In this document: one piece after another, positions 27,101 to 37,355 of the stretch | How the letters are laid out: each line of letters starts with the position of its first letter | Position numbering within the stretch: the stretch's first letter is position 1 | The notes under the pieces: generated by a model | What the model saw: only the letters and a program-made list of their open reading frames with translations | Told to the model about the DNA's origin: nothing | The model's database searches: none | Program-made: the position numbers and the translations under genes | NCBI RefSeq assembly: GCF_001280305.1 | Contig: NZ_CP012623.1 | Coordinates: 1,736,001-1,800,000, forward strand | Reading direction: 5' to 3' | DNA: 64,000 nucleotides | Origin: Hymenobacter sp. DG25A | GTDB taxonomy: Bacteria; Bacteroidota; Bacteroidia; Cytophagales; Hymenobacteraceae

Positions 27101-27898
27101 AATGACGGGCTTTACAATGATAATTTCTACAAGGCCCGCTACAAAGGCTTTACGGCCAATGCCTTCACGGAGCACACTTTCCTGCATCGGAGCCTGGTGC
27201 GTTTTGGTCCCACCTATGAGCAGTACACCACCAATTTTGCCGGCAACAGCTACCTGGGCCAGCTGCAGCAGGAGCCAAACTCTGACACGCCTACCCCCAA
27301 TACCGCTTTCCAGCGCCTGGTGGGCCTGAATGCGTTGGTAGACTTGGATTTGCGCGACCGGAAAACCTATGCCCGGCGGGGTGTGCGGCTGCTGGCCCGG
27401 CACGACAGCTACCGGCAGCTGAACCGCAGCAAGTCATACTTCGGGCTTACGCAGGCCTTCGGCGAGTTCTATACCACCGCCCGCATTGCCATTCCCGTTA
27501 CGCTGGTGATAAAAGGGGGCGGCGCGAAAAACTACGGCAGCCAGGATGACATTCCTTTCTACAAATATGCACTGCTGGGTCAGCGCGAAAACCTGCGCGG
27601 CTACGTTCGCAACCGCTTCACCGGCGACGCCAGCCTGTACCTGAACACGGAGGTGCGCCTAGCCCTGGGCCGCAGCAGCAACTCCATTCTGCCGTTCTAC
27701 TATGGCTTATTCGGGCTCTATGACCGGGGCCGCGTGTACTACAAAGGCGACTCACCGGGCGGCTGGCATACGGGCTACGGGGCAGGCTTTTACGTAGCAC
27801 CCGTATCTGAGCAGCTGGCGTTGTCCGTTTCCTATCAGGTTTCAAAGGAGGAAAGCGCCCTGTTGCAATTTGGCCTCGGCTTCAATATTGATCAGTAG
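24176..27898 (+). CDS. Degenerate metallophosphoesterase / kinase-like / BamA-type outer-membrane fusion protein
   Basis: 1240 residues with a signal peptide (cleavage after STPLYAQ). Residues 25-330 are calcineurin-like: GD motif HLGDIVG (Asp67) and GHQP are kept, but the first metal motif reads LLGNTA and the GNHD box reads PGDKDW (Asp109/Lys110), so catalysis is doubtful. Residues about 380-830 include DFGKHEDNWKWA (Asp601, His605, Asp607, Asn608) and PIPRDRDQSF (Asp628, Asp630), a pattern like the catalytic and metal motifs of HipA/FAM20/CotH-type atypical kinases. Residues about 880-1240 are a BamA/TamA-type barrel with LRGYVRNRFTGD and a terminal strand ending near FGLGFNIDQ. Architecture implies a periplasmic part hung on an outer-membrane barrel. 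The role is unknown; the kinase suggestion is inference. Confidence 0.85.
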   Translation: MRKISSFWLLAGLLISTPLYAQTPGPAHTVYLLGNTATTAPSPAHLQALRHTLEQESGPFTVVHLGDIVGPDGMGSKQDSASAQTARADALIALVSGLPNGKLYFIPGDKDWANSGPDGLKRVRRLEKYIESKLPGQNAFAPTGGCPGPEVIDVAPLVRLVAINSPWWTHPYDRPEAPDTECKTLTREEFREQLQDILTDTKGTNVLLVGHQPIISNGIYGGRMPLSRHLLPPVFGTLYAAFRQNIGTPRDMAYPAYQDFRKEMLSTLRENPGVIYASSHEYSLQLNQIQQQANYQLIAGSFTESQHVGANAQALYNKAEQGFSKIQYFADGTVKTVFYTFGPTAETAREAFSATVFQSACTEPRLPKVPVNSFISECPGASPRVAAAKPDAPFQLTVTVAAGPEYKDGAARNFFLGRLYRTTWAQPVQVPTLNLSTEKGGLFPYGRGGGRQTTSLKLIAADSTEYVFRSVDKDVTKILPPELRKSIAGDVLRDITPTAHPYSALAISSLLDQTDILHARPRLFVLPDNQQLGPYREEYAGLLGTLEDDPWDPKSNTPGFGGANDIRRSFSFIRQLYKDHDSRVDAQALGRARAFDMLVADFGKHEDNWKWAGYKQDGVTIYKPIPRDRDQSFTLWNGLLTWTANREWAVPSIEDFQAKFHDLESLNWPARHLDRFLLQSLTREQWQDIGHYLQEKITPAAIDQATAQFPAEIQPLSGQEINRKLKSRIQELPKALDEYYLMLAKRVDVVGSNKSEVFQVDRLPDGNVRVRMFDKAKGTDAPEGEPLFDRTFKRGETEEIALYGLDEQDIFTVTGSAPKSILVRIIGGDGKDRITDNSQVQGLRTLTKVYDVPETQLQASSETDNRTSNKQGINRYDREAFEYDGYNPRATLIFNQSDGFGIGVGFDVVHQGFRKPGFKNLYGIDIQGSSNGNFQVALNSRYRYAIKKWDIGLRTEYGNYFQFYNFFGLGNNTVKNDGLYNDNFYKARYKGFTANAFTEHTFLHRSLVRFGPTYEQYTTNFAGNSYLGQLQQEPNSDTPTPNTAFQRLVGLNALVDLDLRDRKTYARRGVRLLARHDSYRQLNRSKSYFGLTQAFGEFYTTARIAIPVTLVIKGGGAKNYGSQDDIPFYKYALLGQRENLRGYVRNRFTGDASLYLNTEVRLALGRSSNSILPFYYGLFGLYDRGRVYYKGDSPGGWHTGYGAGFYVAPVSEQLALSVSYQVSKEESALLQFGLGFNIDQ

Positions 27899-27919
27899 AC
27901 CCGCCTAGCAATTGTTTGT

Positions 27920-27956
27920 AAAAAGCCGCGGCCGGGTGAACCCGCCGCGGCTTTTT
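27920..27956 (+). terminator. Intrinsic terminator after the fusion gene
   Basis: AAAAAGCCGCGG (27920-27931) pairs with 27945-27956, with inner GGG/CCC pairs and a TGAA loop; ends in five T. Confidence 0.88.
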
Positions 27957-28015
27957 GCATGGAATAGCAGCAGCGTATATCGAGAATAGCTGCTAGTGGA
28001 GAAAACACAATCAAC

Positions 28016-28023
28016 TATCTTTG
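28016..28023 (+). promoter_or_regulatory. -7 element of ppx; fixes the start codon
   Basis: TATCTTTG is an exact TAnnTTTG. It lies inside the longer frame that begins at 27996 and 30 bp before ATG 28053, so 28053 is the likely start. Confidence 0.55.
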
Positions 28024-28052
28024 ATTTTCCCTATTCATTCTACCCCTACTTC

Positions 28053-29051
28053 ATGCAGTATCCGCTCCTGAAACTGGCCGCTATTGATATTGGATCCAAT
28101 GCCGTACGGTGTCAGATTTCGGCGGTGCTCCACTACGGCGACCGGTACCGGCTTAAGCGGGTGGAATATGTGCGCTACCCTTTGCGCTTAGGCGAAGATG
28201 TTTTCGCCTCGGGCAATATTTCCCAGCCCCGGCAGGACAAGTTTGTAAAGCTGCTGCACGCACTCAAGCTGCTGATGGAGGTGCACGATGTGGCCCCGAA
28301 TCATTACCTGATATGCGCCACCTCCGCCATGCGCACCGCCAAAAACGGCCAGGAAGTAGCCGACCGGATTGAGCGCGAGCTGGGCATGAAGGTACAGGTG
28401 ATTGACGGCCAGGCCGAAGCCGCCTTCATCAACCGCGTCATCGAGCAGCTGCTGGAAGATAAAAAGCACTACCTGCACATAGATGTAGGCGGAGGCAGCA
28501 CCGAGTTCAACATCTACCACGACCGGCGCAAAGTAGCCTCCCAGTCCTTTGAGGTAGGCTCTATCCGGCGCATGCAGCAGGAAGAATCCGGCCTGGATAC
28601 CGATGCCCTGAACGGCACCTGGAAGCGCATGGAAGACTGGGTAACGGAAAACGCCCGTCGCTTCCACGTAACGCGCGCCATTGGCACGGGCGGCAACATC
28701 AATAAGCTCTACAGCATGGCCCAGCCCCAGTTGGACAAGCCCGTTACCCGCGCCCGCATTGCCACCGTGCTGGACCACCTCACCAGCATGAGCATGGATG
28801 AGCGGGTGAACGTAGCCATGCTGAACCCCGACCGCGCCGATGTGATTGTGCCCGCCGGCCACATTTACCTGGCGGCCATGGAATGGGCCAACATCCATAC
28901 CATGCTGGTCCCGGATATCGGCCTGAAAGACGGCATGCTCCAGTCCCTGTTCGAAGAGCATTTCGATGAGATTGAGCCCTCAGCCCTGCTCCGCAAGGGT
29001 CCTAAGCCCAAGCTCACCGTGCAAAGCCGCGACAACGACGAAGCCAGCTAA
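28053..29051 (+). CDS. ppx: Ppx/GppA-family exopolyphosphatase
   Basis: Hydrolyses terminal phosphates of polyphosphate or pppGpp; 332 residues, the short two-domain form without the HD extension. ASKHA-fold motifs: AAIDIGSNAVRCQIS at the N-terminus, ATSAMRTAKNG, the catalytic-Glu region and HIDVGGGSTEFNIY. IGTGGNINKLY marks the second domain. It converges on ppk1 at 29137 with a shared terminator between them, pairing breakdown and synthesis of polyphosphate at one locus. Which of polyphosphate or pppGpp it prefers is not decidable from sequence. Confidence 0.9.
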   Translation: MQYPLLKLAAIDIGSNAVRCQISAVLHYGDRYRLKRVEYVRYPLRLGEDVFASGNISQPRQDKFVKLLHALKLLMEVHDVAPNHYLICATSAMRTAKNGQEVADRIERELGMKVQVIDGQAEAAFINRVIEQLLEDKKHYLHIDVGGGSTEFNIYHDRRKVASQSFEVGSIRRMQQEESGLDTDALNGTWKRMEDWVTENARRFHVTRAIGTGGNINKLYSMAQPQLDKPVTRARIATVLDHLTSMSMDERVNVAMLNPDRADVIVPAGHIYLAAMEWANIHTMLVPDIGLKDGMLQSLFEEHFDEIEPSALLRKGPKPKLTVQSRDNDEAS

Positions 29052-29079
29052 AACGCTGCTTCTCTTTCATCCAAAATAG

Positions 29080-29113
29080 AAAGCCCCGCCCGATTTGAAT
29101 CGGGCGGGGCTTT
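29080..29113. terminator. Shared bidirectional terminator of ppx and ppk1
   Basis: 16-bp perfect arms (29080-29095 and 29098-29113), A-run on one side and T-run on the other, in the 85-bp gap between convergent stops. Confidence 0.88.
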
Positions 29114-29136
29114 ATCGTTTACGAGGAACTTGCCAG

Positions 29137-31431
29137 CTACGCGCAGGTAGGAGTAGTCCCGGGAGTTTCTACGGTTTCCGCATCCTCCACTTCACCGGTA
29201 TCAATGGGCGTCAGACATTCCACCACTACGTCCTCGGAGTCTTCGTCGGAGGCCGTGACGGGTGGCGTGGCTTCCTCTACCACGGTGTTGGCTATGGCTT
29301 TGGGCGTGAGGTAGTCCTGATACAGTCCTCCTTCATCTACCAGGCTGTAGTTTTTGTGATAGAACTCCTTGTGCACGTTAAACACGGGCTCATCTAGGCC
29401 GGGCTGGCGGCGCACGTAGGCCCCGTCCTCGCGCATGAGGTAGGTGTTCTGGTTGTCGCGCAGGTTGAAGTAGAGGATGTTGATGGCCTCGCGCTTCAGC
29501 TGCGGATTTACAATACTGAAGAGCGCCTCAATGCGGCGGTCGAAGGAGCGCACCATGATATCGGCGGAACCAGCATACATCAGCGGATTGCCGGCGTGGT
29601 GGAAGTAGAATAGGCGGGCGTGTTCCAGGTACTCGCCCACAATGCTGCGCACCTCAATATTGTCGCTCAGGCCGGGGCGGCCCGGGCGCAGGCAACAGAT
29701 GCCCCGCACCACCAGCCGAATAGGAACCCCGGCTTTGGAGGCTTTGTACAGCTCGTCAATTACCTCCTTGTCTTCCAGGGAGTTCATCTTCATCACGATG
29801 CCGCTCGGAATGCCTTTTTTGGCATTCTTGCCTTCCTCCCGAATCAGGTGAATGAGCTGCTGGCGCATGTCCTTGGGCGCCGTAATCAGGTACTCGTAGT
29901 TATCGGGCTGGGAGTGACCGGTAATTACGTTGAAGAACTCCGATACATCGTGGCCATACACCTCGTTGGTGGTCAGCAGGCTCACATCGGTGTAAATCTT
30001 GCTGGTTTGCTCGTTGTAGTTGCCGGAGCCGATGTGCACGTAGCGCGTCACCTTGTCGCCCTCCTTCCGGATGATCATCAGCATCTTGGTGTGCGTCTTG
30101 TATTTCGACACGCCATAGATGACAAAGCAGCCCGCCTTTTCCAGACGGCCGCCTTCCCGGATGTTGCGCTCCTCATCAAAGCGGGCCTTCACCTCAAACA
30201 GCACCGAAACGTGCTTGCCGTTTTCCGCCGCCTTCAGCAGCGCCGCTGTCACGCGGGAATCATCGGCGAGGCGGTAGATGGTTTGCTTGATGCCCAGCAC
30301 GTGCGGGTCTTCGGCGGCCTGCTCCAGCAGGCGTACCACCGGCTCAATGCTGTTGTAGGGGTGGTTCAGCAGCACATCGTGGTGCTTCAGGTATTCGAAA
30401 AGGTTGTCCTCGGCGCCTTCGGGCAGGCTAAGCGGCGTAACCGGCGAGGGCTGTTTGCTGCTTTTGCCGCGCAGGTTGGGGTGCTTGAGAATCTGCAGGA
30501 AGCCCCGCATATCCATCAGTGCGCTGATGACGAAGACGTTGCCGTTATCAATTTTCCAGCGCTCCTTAAGCACGTTCATCAGCACCGGCGAGGCGTCGCG
30601 CTCCACTTCCAGGCGTACTACGCGGCCCTTCTTGCGGGTTTTGAGGCCCACCTGAATTTCCTTGATGAAGTCGACGTCAATGTCTTCCGATTCTTCTAGC
30701 GTAAAGTCGCCGTTGCGGGTGATGCGGAACAGATTGGCCGATACGATATCAATGTTGCGGAACAGCTTGGGCAGGTTTTCCCGCACAATTTCCTCAATGG
30801 GCACAAAGATGACTTTGTCTTTGCGCGTGAGCTCAAAGAAGCGCGAGAGGTTCTGCGGAATCTGCACAAACGTGAGGCGCTCCTGCCCTTTCTCCGCATC
30901 GGTATCCGGGCCCGTACGCGTGACTACCCCAAAGATGAGCATCTGGTTCATCATCAGCGGGAAGCCGTGGTAGGAGTCGTATACCATGGGCGTGAGCAGC
31001 GGGTAGAGCGTGTGCTTGAAGTAGCCCTCGGCTTTCTTCAGCTCCAGCTCTGTGAGCTCATCCATGCGCAGAATGTTGAAGCCATTCTTCTCGAAATTTG
31101 GCTTCAGCTCGTGCAGATAGGTCAGCGACTGGTCGTTGACAAAACGGTGCGCAAAGTCCAGCAGTTTGCGCCGGAACGGCAGCTCCCGCAGCCCGGAGTA
31201 GTCTACCCGCTCCTTGCCGTAGTCAATATAGTTATACAGCGAGCCCACCCGAATCATGAAGAACTCATCGAGGTTGCTGCTGGTGATGCTCAGGAACCGC
31301 AGCCGGTCGAACACCGACTTGCTGGTGTCCTTGGCCTGATCCAGCACGCGGTAGTTAAACCGCAGCCAGCTCAGGTCGCGGCTGATGTATTTACTTTTCC
31401 GGATGAGGTCGGCGGATTTGAAGATTTTCAT
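29137..31431 (-). CDS. ppk1: Polyphosphate kinase 1
   Basis: Reversibly makes polyphosphate from ATP at the membrane; 764 residues. N-terminal signature YISRDLSWLRFNYRVLDQA and ITSSNLDEFFMIRVGSL. The autophosphorylated His447 is in YKTHTKM, and the second catalytic His604 in EYLEHARLFYF; their spacing of 157 equals that of E. coli His435/His592. GSGNYNEQTSKIYTD and GSADIMVRSFDRRIE are also typical. An acidic tail of about 60 residues (ASDEDSEDVVVE...) extends past the usual end. ridA lies upstream on the same strand, 60 bp away. Confidence 0.96.
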   Translation of the reverse strand: MKIFKSADLIRKSKYISRDLSWLRFNYRVLDQAKDTSKSVFDRLRFLSITSSNLDEFFMIRVGSLYNYIDYGKERVDYSGLRELPFRRKLLDFAHRFVNDQSLTYLHELKPNFEKNGFNILRMDELTELELKKAEGYFKHTLYPLLTPMVYDSYHGFPLMMNQMLIFGVVTRTGPDTDAEKGQERLTFVQIPQNLSRFFELTRKDKVIFVPIEEIVRENLPKLFRNIDIVSANLFRITRNGDFTLEESEDIDVDFIKEIQVGLKTRKKGRVVRLEVERDASPVLMNVLKERWKIDNGNVFVISALMDMRGFLQILKHPNLRGKSSKQPSPVTPLSLPEGAEDNLFEYLKHHDVLLNHPYNSIEPVVRLLEQAAEDPHVLGIKQTIYRLADDSRVTAALLKAAENGKHVSVLFEVKARFDEERNIREGGRLEKAGCFVIYGVSKYKTHTKMLMIIRKEGDKVTRYVHIGSGNYNEQTSKIYTDVSLLTTNEVYGHDVSEFFNVITGHSQPDNYEYLITAPKDMRQQLIHLIREEGKNAKKGIPSGIVMKMNSLEDKEVIDELYKASKAGVPIRLVVRGICCLRPGRPGLSDNIEVRSIVGEYLEHARLFYFHHAGNPLMYAGSADIMVRSFDRRIEALFSIVNPQLKREAINILYFNLRDNQNTYLMREDGAYVRRQPGLDEPVFNVHKEFYHKNYSLVDEGGLYQDYLTPKAIANTVVEEATPPVTASDEDSEDVVVECLTPIDTGEVEDAETVETPGTTPTCA

Positions 31432-31491
31432 AGCGGAGTAAAAAACCGGGGTAAGATACGTACGTGGCGGCCTCCCCGGCGCATATGCAGG

Positions 31492-31878
31492 TCAGGAAAT
31501 AATAGCAGTGGCCTCAATTTCGACCAACAAGCGCGAATCAATCAGGGCGCGCACCTCCACCATGCTGGTAGCCGGGCGAATCCGGCTGAATACCTCAGCA
31601 TGGGCGCGGCCTACCGCTTCCCACTCCGAAATATCGGTGACGTAGATGCGGGTGCGCACTACATCCTGCAACGTAGCGCCGGCCTGGGTTAGTGCCGCCG
31701 CAATTTTTTCCAGAATACGCACGGTTTGCCGGTAGGCGTCGCCGCCGGCTACGGAGTCACCATCCTGCGCGGTGGTGCCGGACACTTCCACCACGTTGCC
31801 CACCCGCACGGCCCGGGAATAGCCTACTACTGCCTCCCACGGAGCACCGGAAGAAATGAGTTGTCGGGATGTTGTCAT
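31492..31878 (-). CDS. ridA: RidA family enamine/imine deaminase
   Basis: 128-residue hotdog-like trimeric protein of the YjgF/YER057c/UK114 family that hydrolyses reactive enamines from PLP enzymes. ATG 31878 ([11 protein letters not shown]) is chosen; the longer frame runs back through the gyrB terminator. Signature segments: [22 protein letters not shown], and [21 protein letters not shown], whose Arg aligns with the substrate-carboxylate Arg of RidA. Same strand as gyrB and ppk1. Confidence 0.87.
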   Translation of the reverse strand: MTTSRQLISSGAPWEAVVGYSRAVRVGNVVEVSGTTAQDGDSVAGGDAYRQTVRILEKIAAALTQAGATLQDVVRTRIYVTDISEWEAVGRAHAEVFSRIRPATSMVEVRALIDSRLLVEIEATAIIS

Positions 31879-31903
31879 AGCGAAATAATGGTCGGCATAC
31901 CGA

Positions 31904-31931
31904 CAAAAAAAAGCTCGCCGGGGCGAGCTTT
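31904..31931 (-). terminator. Intrinsic terminator of gyrB
   Basis: AAAGCTCGCC (31910-31919) pairs with 31922-31931; on the minus strand it is followed by a run of T from 31911 to 31904. Confidence 0.85.
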
Positions 31932-31965
31932 CTTTTGTCAGATCCAATAAGGAACGGAAGGCAGC

Positions 31966-33951
<1,986 letters not shown>

Positions 33952-33977
33952 TTAGTTCAGCACTATTTATTACTAAA

Positions 33978-33985
33978 CAAAGATA
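33978..33985 (-). promoter_or_regulatory. -7 element of gyrB
   Basis: Minus-strand TATCTTTG, exact TAnnTTTG, 35 bp upstream of the gyrB ATG. Confidence 0.5.
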
Positions 33986-34186
33986 CCGATTTTATCCGGT
34001 TTTTGCCAGAAAAAACCCCTGCCAATCCTGTTTTCCCTCATGGGGCTTCTCACTAAAACCCTTGGGCTTTTCCGGATGCTTTGGGGAGAAAAGCAAGAAA
34101 ACCACCTTCTGGCAGAAGTGCTATTCCTCCTCTCTTTTTTGATAGTTACAAGCTCCTCCTCAACCATTTAACTTTACTTACCGAAG

Positions 34187-34217
34187 TTGATGGAAAGCCG
34201 AAAATTCCTTATCTTAA
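34187..34217 (+). promoter_or_regulatory. Possible promoter of a small ORF
   Basis: TTG (34187-34189), 20 bp, TATCTTAA (34210-34217). The -7 has two mismatches to TAnnTTTG. The ATG at 34240 lies 22 bp downstream. Confidence 0.3.
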
Positions 34218-34239
34218 AGGACACCTTATTCCGGCAGCC

Positions 34240-34449
34240 ATGAAACCTCAGCAGATGCCTGTTTCTCCACAGCCCGGGGTTTGGGCCACACCCAATACCA
34301 GTGGCCAGCGCGTTACCTCTACGCCTCCTCCCCCGGCACCTGCCTCACACAACTCCCATCCCGCCGCCCGTTCCTCCGCGGACGCGGAGGACCCTAACTT
34401 TCCGACCGCCTGGGTTAGCGCCTGCGAGGCCATGGGCTCCATTTTCTAG
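34240..34449 (+). CDS. Small Pro/Ser/Ala-rich hypothetical protein
   Basis: 69 codons from ATG 34240 after a possible promoter. The product is low in complexity (PPPPAPAS, HNSHPAARSSADAED) with an ordered-looking end FPTAWVSACEAMGSIF. A longer in-frame start at 34081 is less likely because it would include the promoter. I do not recognise it, and chance is possible. Confidence 0.35.
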   Translation: MKPQQMPVSPQPGVWATPNTSGQRVTSTPPPPAPASHNSHPAARSSADAEDPNFPTAWVSACEAMGSIF

Positions 34450-35062
34450 ACGCCAACGATAGGCTCAACACGAGAATAAGCGAAGGCTCAATTTCGGCGG
34501 AGAGGCTACAATCAATACAGCGGTGTGCATAAAGAGGCGGTCATTTTATTGGCTGTCCGGAATGCCTGTTACCCTCCACTCAGCCGGGTCTACCACTGGC
34601 AAGCAACCGATACTTCTCCTATGCCTTCCTGCACTATCGAATCCGCCTCAAAAGCAGGGTTAGTACTTCTGAGGCGCCCTCCGGCTGGAGTTATAAGCCT
34701 GCTGCCAGCCTAGGCGCAGTTAGTAACAAACAGGTGCAAAGCAGTCCTGATTACCATTGGCGAGGAAAAAAACACGGGGGTTTGCGCCTGCGGAAAACAC
34801 GGTTTTTTGAGCTACGGGTTTTCCGCAGTTACACTCTTATTTCTTGATAAAAACACGTATACCCTCACTAACATAAAGTGGCAGAACGTTAAAAATTAAG
34901 GTTTTAGCGCGGGGTTGGCTGTTGATTACTGTTGAGGTTTAGGTAAGGTCTTTCTCTCTGGTTTTTACACCAGCACGGCCTTCTGCCGGCCCCATGTTAT
35001 TCGTGCCGAGAAAGTAGGAACTTCAAGGCTTGATACCCCTTTTCTTCCCTTTTCCTGAAACC
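34450..35062. other. Gene-free region before the sensor kinase
   Basis: 613 bp with only short unsupported frames (for example 34525-34713). It contains an 11-bp inverted repeat (34788-34828) and AT-rich sequence to about 34910. I see no exact promoter motif. Confidence 0.5.
34788..34828. repeat. 11-bp inverted repeat upstream of the sensor kinase
   Basis: CTGCGGAAAAC (34788-34798) and GTTTTCCGCAG (34818-34828) are perfect reverse complements around 19 bp. It could be a regulator site; it lacks a T-tract. Confidence 0.6.
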
Positions 35063-37243
35063 ATGCAGCAGGATGGCCGCCCCTTTGGTTCAGACAACGC
35101 CGTAGCGGCACCGGGCCACGGGCTTCCGCCGGATGGCATGGTACAGTTGTGCAGCACCATGCCCTGGGGGGTATTTGCGTTGGATGCCGCCGGGGCGTTT
35201 ACGCTCATCAACGCCAAGGCGGAAGAGTTATGGGGTATTCCTGCGGCTGAATTTATGGGTCGGCAGCTTTGGCAAAACCTACCGGCCGAATTTCCCGCTG
35301 AGCTGCTGCAGTGCCTGCAAGAGGCCATTGCGCAGGGCAGCCGTTTGGAAGGCCAGTTTCAGCTTCCTCACCGTAAACTGTGGCTCCAGGTTTCAACGGC
35401 TCCCTATGCCGGGGGCCTCCTGGTATATGCCCACGATGTTACGGACTTTAAGCAGCAGGAAATCCAGTACCGCACCCTTACCAATAACACCCCGGATGTA
35501 ATTACGCGCTGGGACCGGAACCTGCGACTGGTGTACGCCAACAAAGCCCTGGTAGAAAAGTCTGGGCAGCCGCTGCTTTCGTTGCTGGGCAAAACCAACC
35601 TGGAAATGGGGCATCCCGGCTACATTGCCGGGCCCTGGATGGCCAGCCTGCGCCGCACTTTTGACAGCCAGGAGGCCCAGGAGCACTACAACAGCGTGGC
35701 AACCGCTACCGATACCAAGCATTATTTCTCCCGGCTGGTCCCCGAGTTTGTAGACGGAAAGGTAGATACGGTACTGGCCATTGCCCGCGAGATTACGGAG
35801 CTAAAGCAGGCCGAGGTCGAGATTCAGCAAAGCCAGCAGTTTCTGCAGGCCATTCTGGATAGCTCCCGCAACATGATTCAGGTGATGCAAGCGGTGCGGG
35901 ACAAGCAGGGTACCATCATTGATTTCGAGTGGCGGGTACTAAACTCGCTCAGCCTGCAGTCTTTGGGGCAGGTTATTGGCAAAACACTGCTGGAACATAA
36001 TCCGTCTGTCATTCCCACCGGGCTTTTTCAGCGCTTTGTAGCCGTTATGGAAACCGGCGTGCCGGCCCAGTTCGATATTGAGTACCGGCACGAGCAGTTT
36101 AATGGCTGGTATAATCTGTCTCTGGTAAAGCTGGAGGATGGCGTAGTGATTACTACTACTGATATCACCGAGCGCAAACAAACTGAGCTGCAGCTGCGGG
36201 AAAGCCAGGAGCTGCTGCAAAACGCCTTCGATGTTTCGACCATGGCGTTTGCGGTGCTGCAGGCCGTGTATGAGGGCGCCGCGCTGATGGACTTTGTGTA
36301 CATAGTGGTTAACAAAGCCACCCGCGACCTGCAGCCCCACAAAAACCTGGTGGGCATGCGCTACGCAGAAATGCACCCCGGCGTCCGCAAAAACGGAGTT
36401 TTCGACCACTTTAAACGCGTGATGAAAACCGGCGAGTTGCTGGATATGGAGCAGTCTTATCAGGGCGAAGCAGGGCAGAGCTGGTTTCGGATAACTGCGC
36501 GCCGAATCGGGGACCTCCTCGTAACCAGCGCCGAGGATATTACGGCCCGTAAGCAGGCCGAGGCCAACAAGCTGGCCCAGCAGCAACACTTGGTAAATGC
36601 CGTACTGGAGGCCCAGGAAACCGAGCGCCGTCGCATTGCCGAAGACCTGCACAATGGCCTGGGCCAGCTCTTATATGCCACCAAGCTGCACCTGAATCAA
36701 CTGGAACAACCCCTTCCCGCTGCCCGCTTCACCGAGCTCAAGCACAAGACCGTGCATCTGCTGTCTTCGGCTATTTCCCAAACCCGCACGCTCTCCCATC
36801 AGCTTACCCCTACCGCCCTCAAAGAGCTGGGACTGGAAGCCGTGCTGCGCGACATCTGCCACGATTACAGCAACCGCCAGCTACGCATGCACTGCTGGGT
36901 AGCCGCCTTGCCCACGGCAATGCACCTCACCCTGCAGCTGGCTATATACCGCATGGCGCAGGAGCTGGCCAACAACATTGTGAAACACGCCGATGCCACG
37001 GAGGCCTGGATGCACGTGCGCATGGAGCAGGACAATATTATTCTGGAAGTTACCGATAACGGGCGCGGTTTTACTCCCGAGCAAACCAAAGCCAAGGGCA
37101 TTGGCCTGCGCACACTACATGATCGAGTAAACCTGCTTAATGGCACCCTGCACATTGATTCTACCTCGGAACACGGTACCAGTATTCGCATTGAGGTGCC
37201 GCTGACCGGGCCTTTATACCCCCTTGCTACCATTATCTCTTAA
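35063..37243 (+). CDS. Multi-PAS NarL/DegS-type sensor histidine kinase
   Basis: 726 residues from ATG 35063; the frame is open to a TTG at 35030, which I consider less likely. No membrane segment, so a cytoplasmic sensor. Four PAS-like domains lie about 25-130, 131-250, 251-370 and 375-490 (for example PWGVFALDAAGAFTLINAKA and TPDVITRWDRNLRLVYANKA). HisKA_3 dimerisation helix follows with His530 in RRRIAEDLHNGLGQ. HATPase with QELANNIVKHADA, VTDNGRGF and GIGLRTLHDRVNLL. Its response regulator starts 112 bp downstream, so they form a two-component pair. Ligand unknown. Confidence 0.9.
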   Translation: MQQDGRPFGSDNAVAAPGHGLPPDGMVQLCSTMPWGVFALDAAGAFTLINAKAEELWGIPAAEFMGRQLWQNLPAEFPAELLQCLQEAIAQGSRLEGQFQLPHRKLWLQVSTAPYAGGLLVYAHDVTDFKQQEIQYRTLTNNTPDVITRWDRNLRLVYANKALVEKSGQPLLSLLGKTNLEMGHPGYIAGPWMASLRRTFDSQEAQEHYNSVATATDTKHYFSRLVPEFVDGKVDTVLAIAREITELKQAEVEIQQSQQFLQAILDSSRNMIQVMQAVRDKQGTIIDFEWRVLNSLSLQSLGQVIGKTLLEHNPSVIPTGLFQRFVAVMETGVPAQFDIEYRHEQFNGWYNLSLVKLEDGVVITTTDITERKQTELQLRESQELLQNAFDVSTMAFAVLQAVYEGAALMDFVYIVVNKATRDLQPHKNLVGMRYAEMHPGVRKNGVFDHFKRVMKTGELLDMEQSYQGEAGQSWFRITARRIGDLLVTSAEDITARKQAEANKLAQQQHLVNAVLEAQETERRRIAEDLHNGLGQLLYATKLHLNQLEQPLPAARFTELKHKTVHLLSSAISQTRTLSHQLTPTALKELGLEAVLRDICHDYSNRQLRMHCWVAALPTAMHLTLQLAIYRMAQELANNIVKHADATEAWMHVRMEQDNIILEVTDNGRGFTPEQTKAKGIGLRTLHDRVNLLNGTLHIDSTSEHGTSIRIEVPLTGPLYPLATIIS

Positions 37244-37355
37244 TCCTTTTAGGCCGCCCTGGTCACGCTTTCTACCGTACATGAGTATATCAGCCAATTC
37301 TACCGCGGTTTCCCCGCAGGCATTAAGCTTTAGTCGCCTATTTTCACCTACTGCC

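Noticed and set aside
25478..27403. 641-codon open frame antisense to the barrel fusion gene
   Set aside because: Same codon-bias shadow effect; the plus-strand protein has clear domains.
34525..34713. 62-codon frame
   Set aside because: No promoter, no plausible start context, and composition typical of chance frames.
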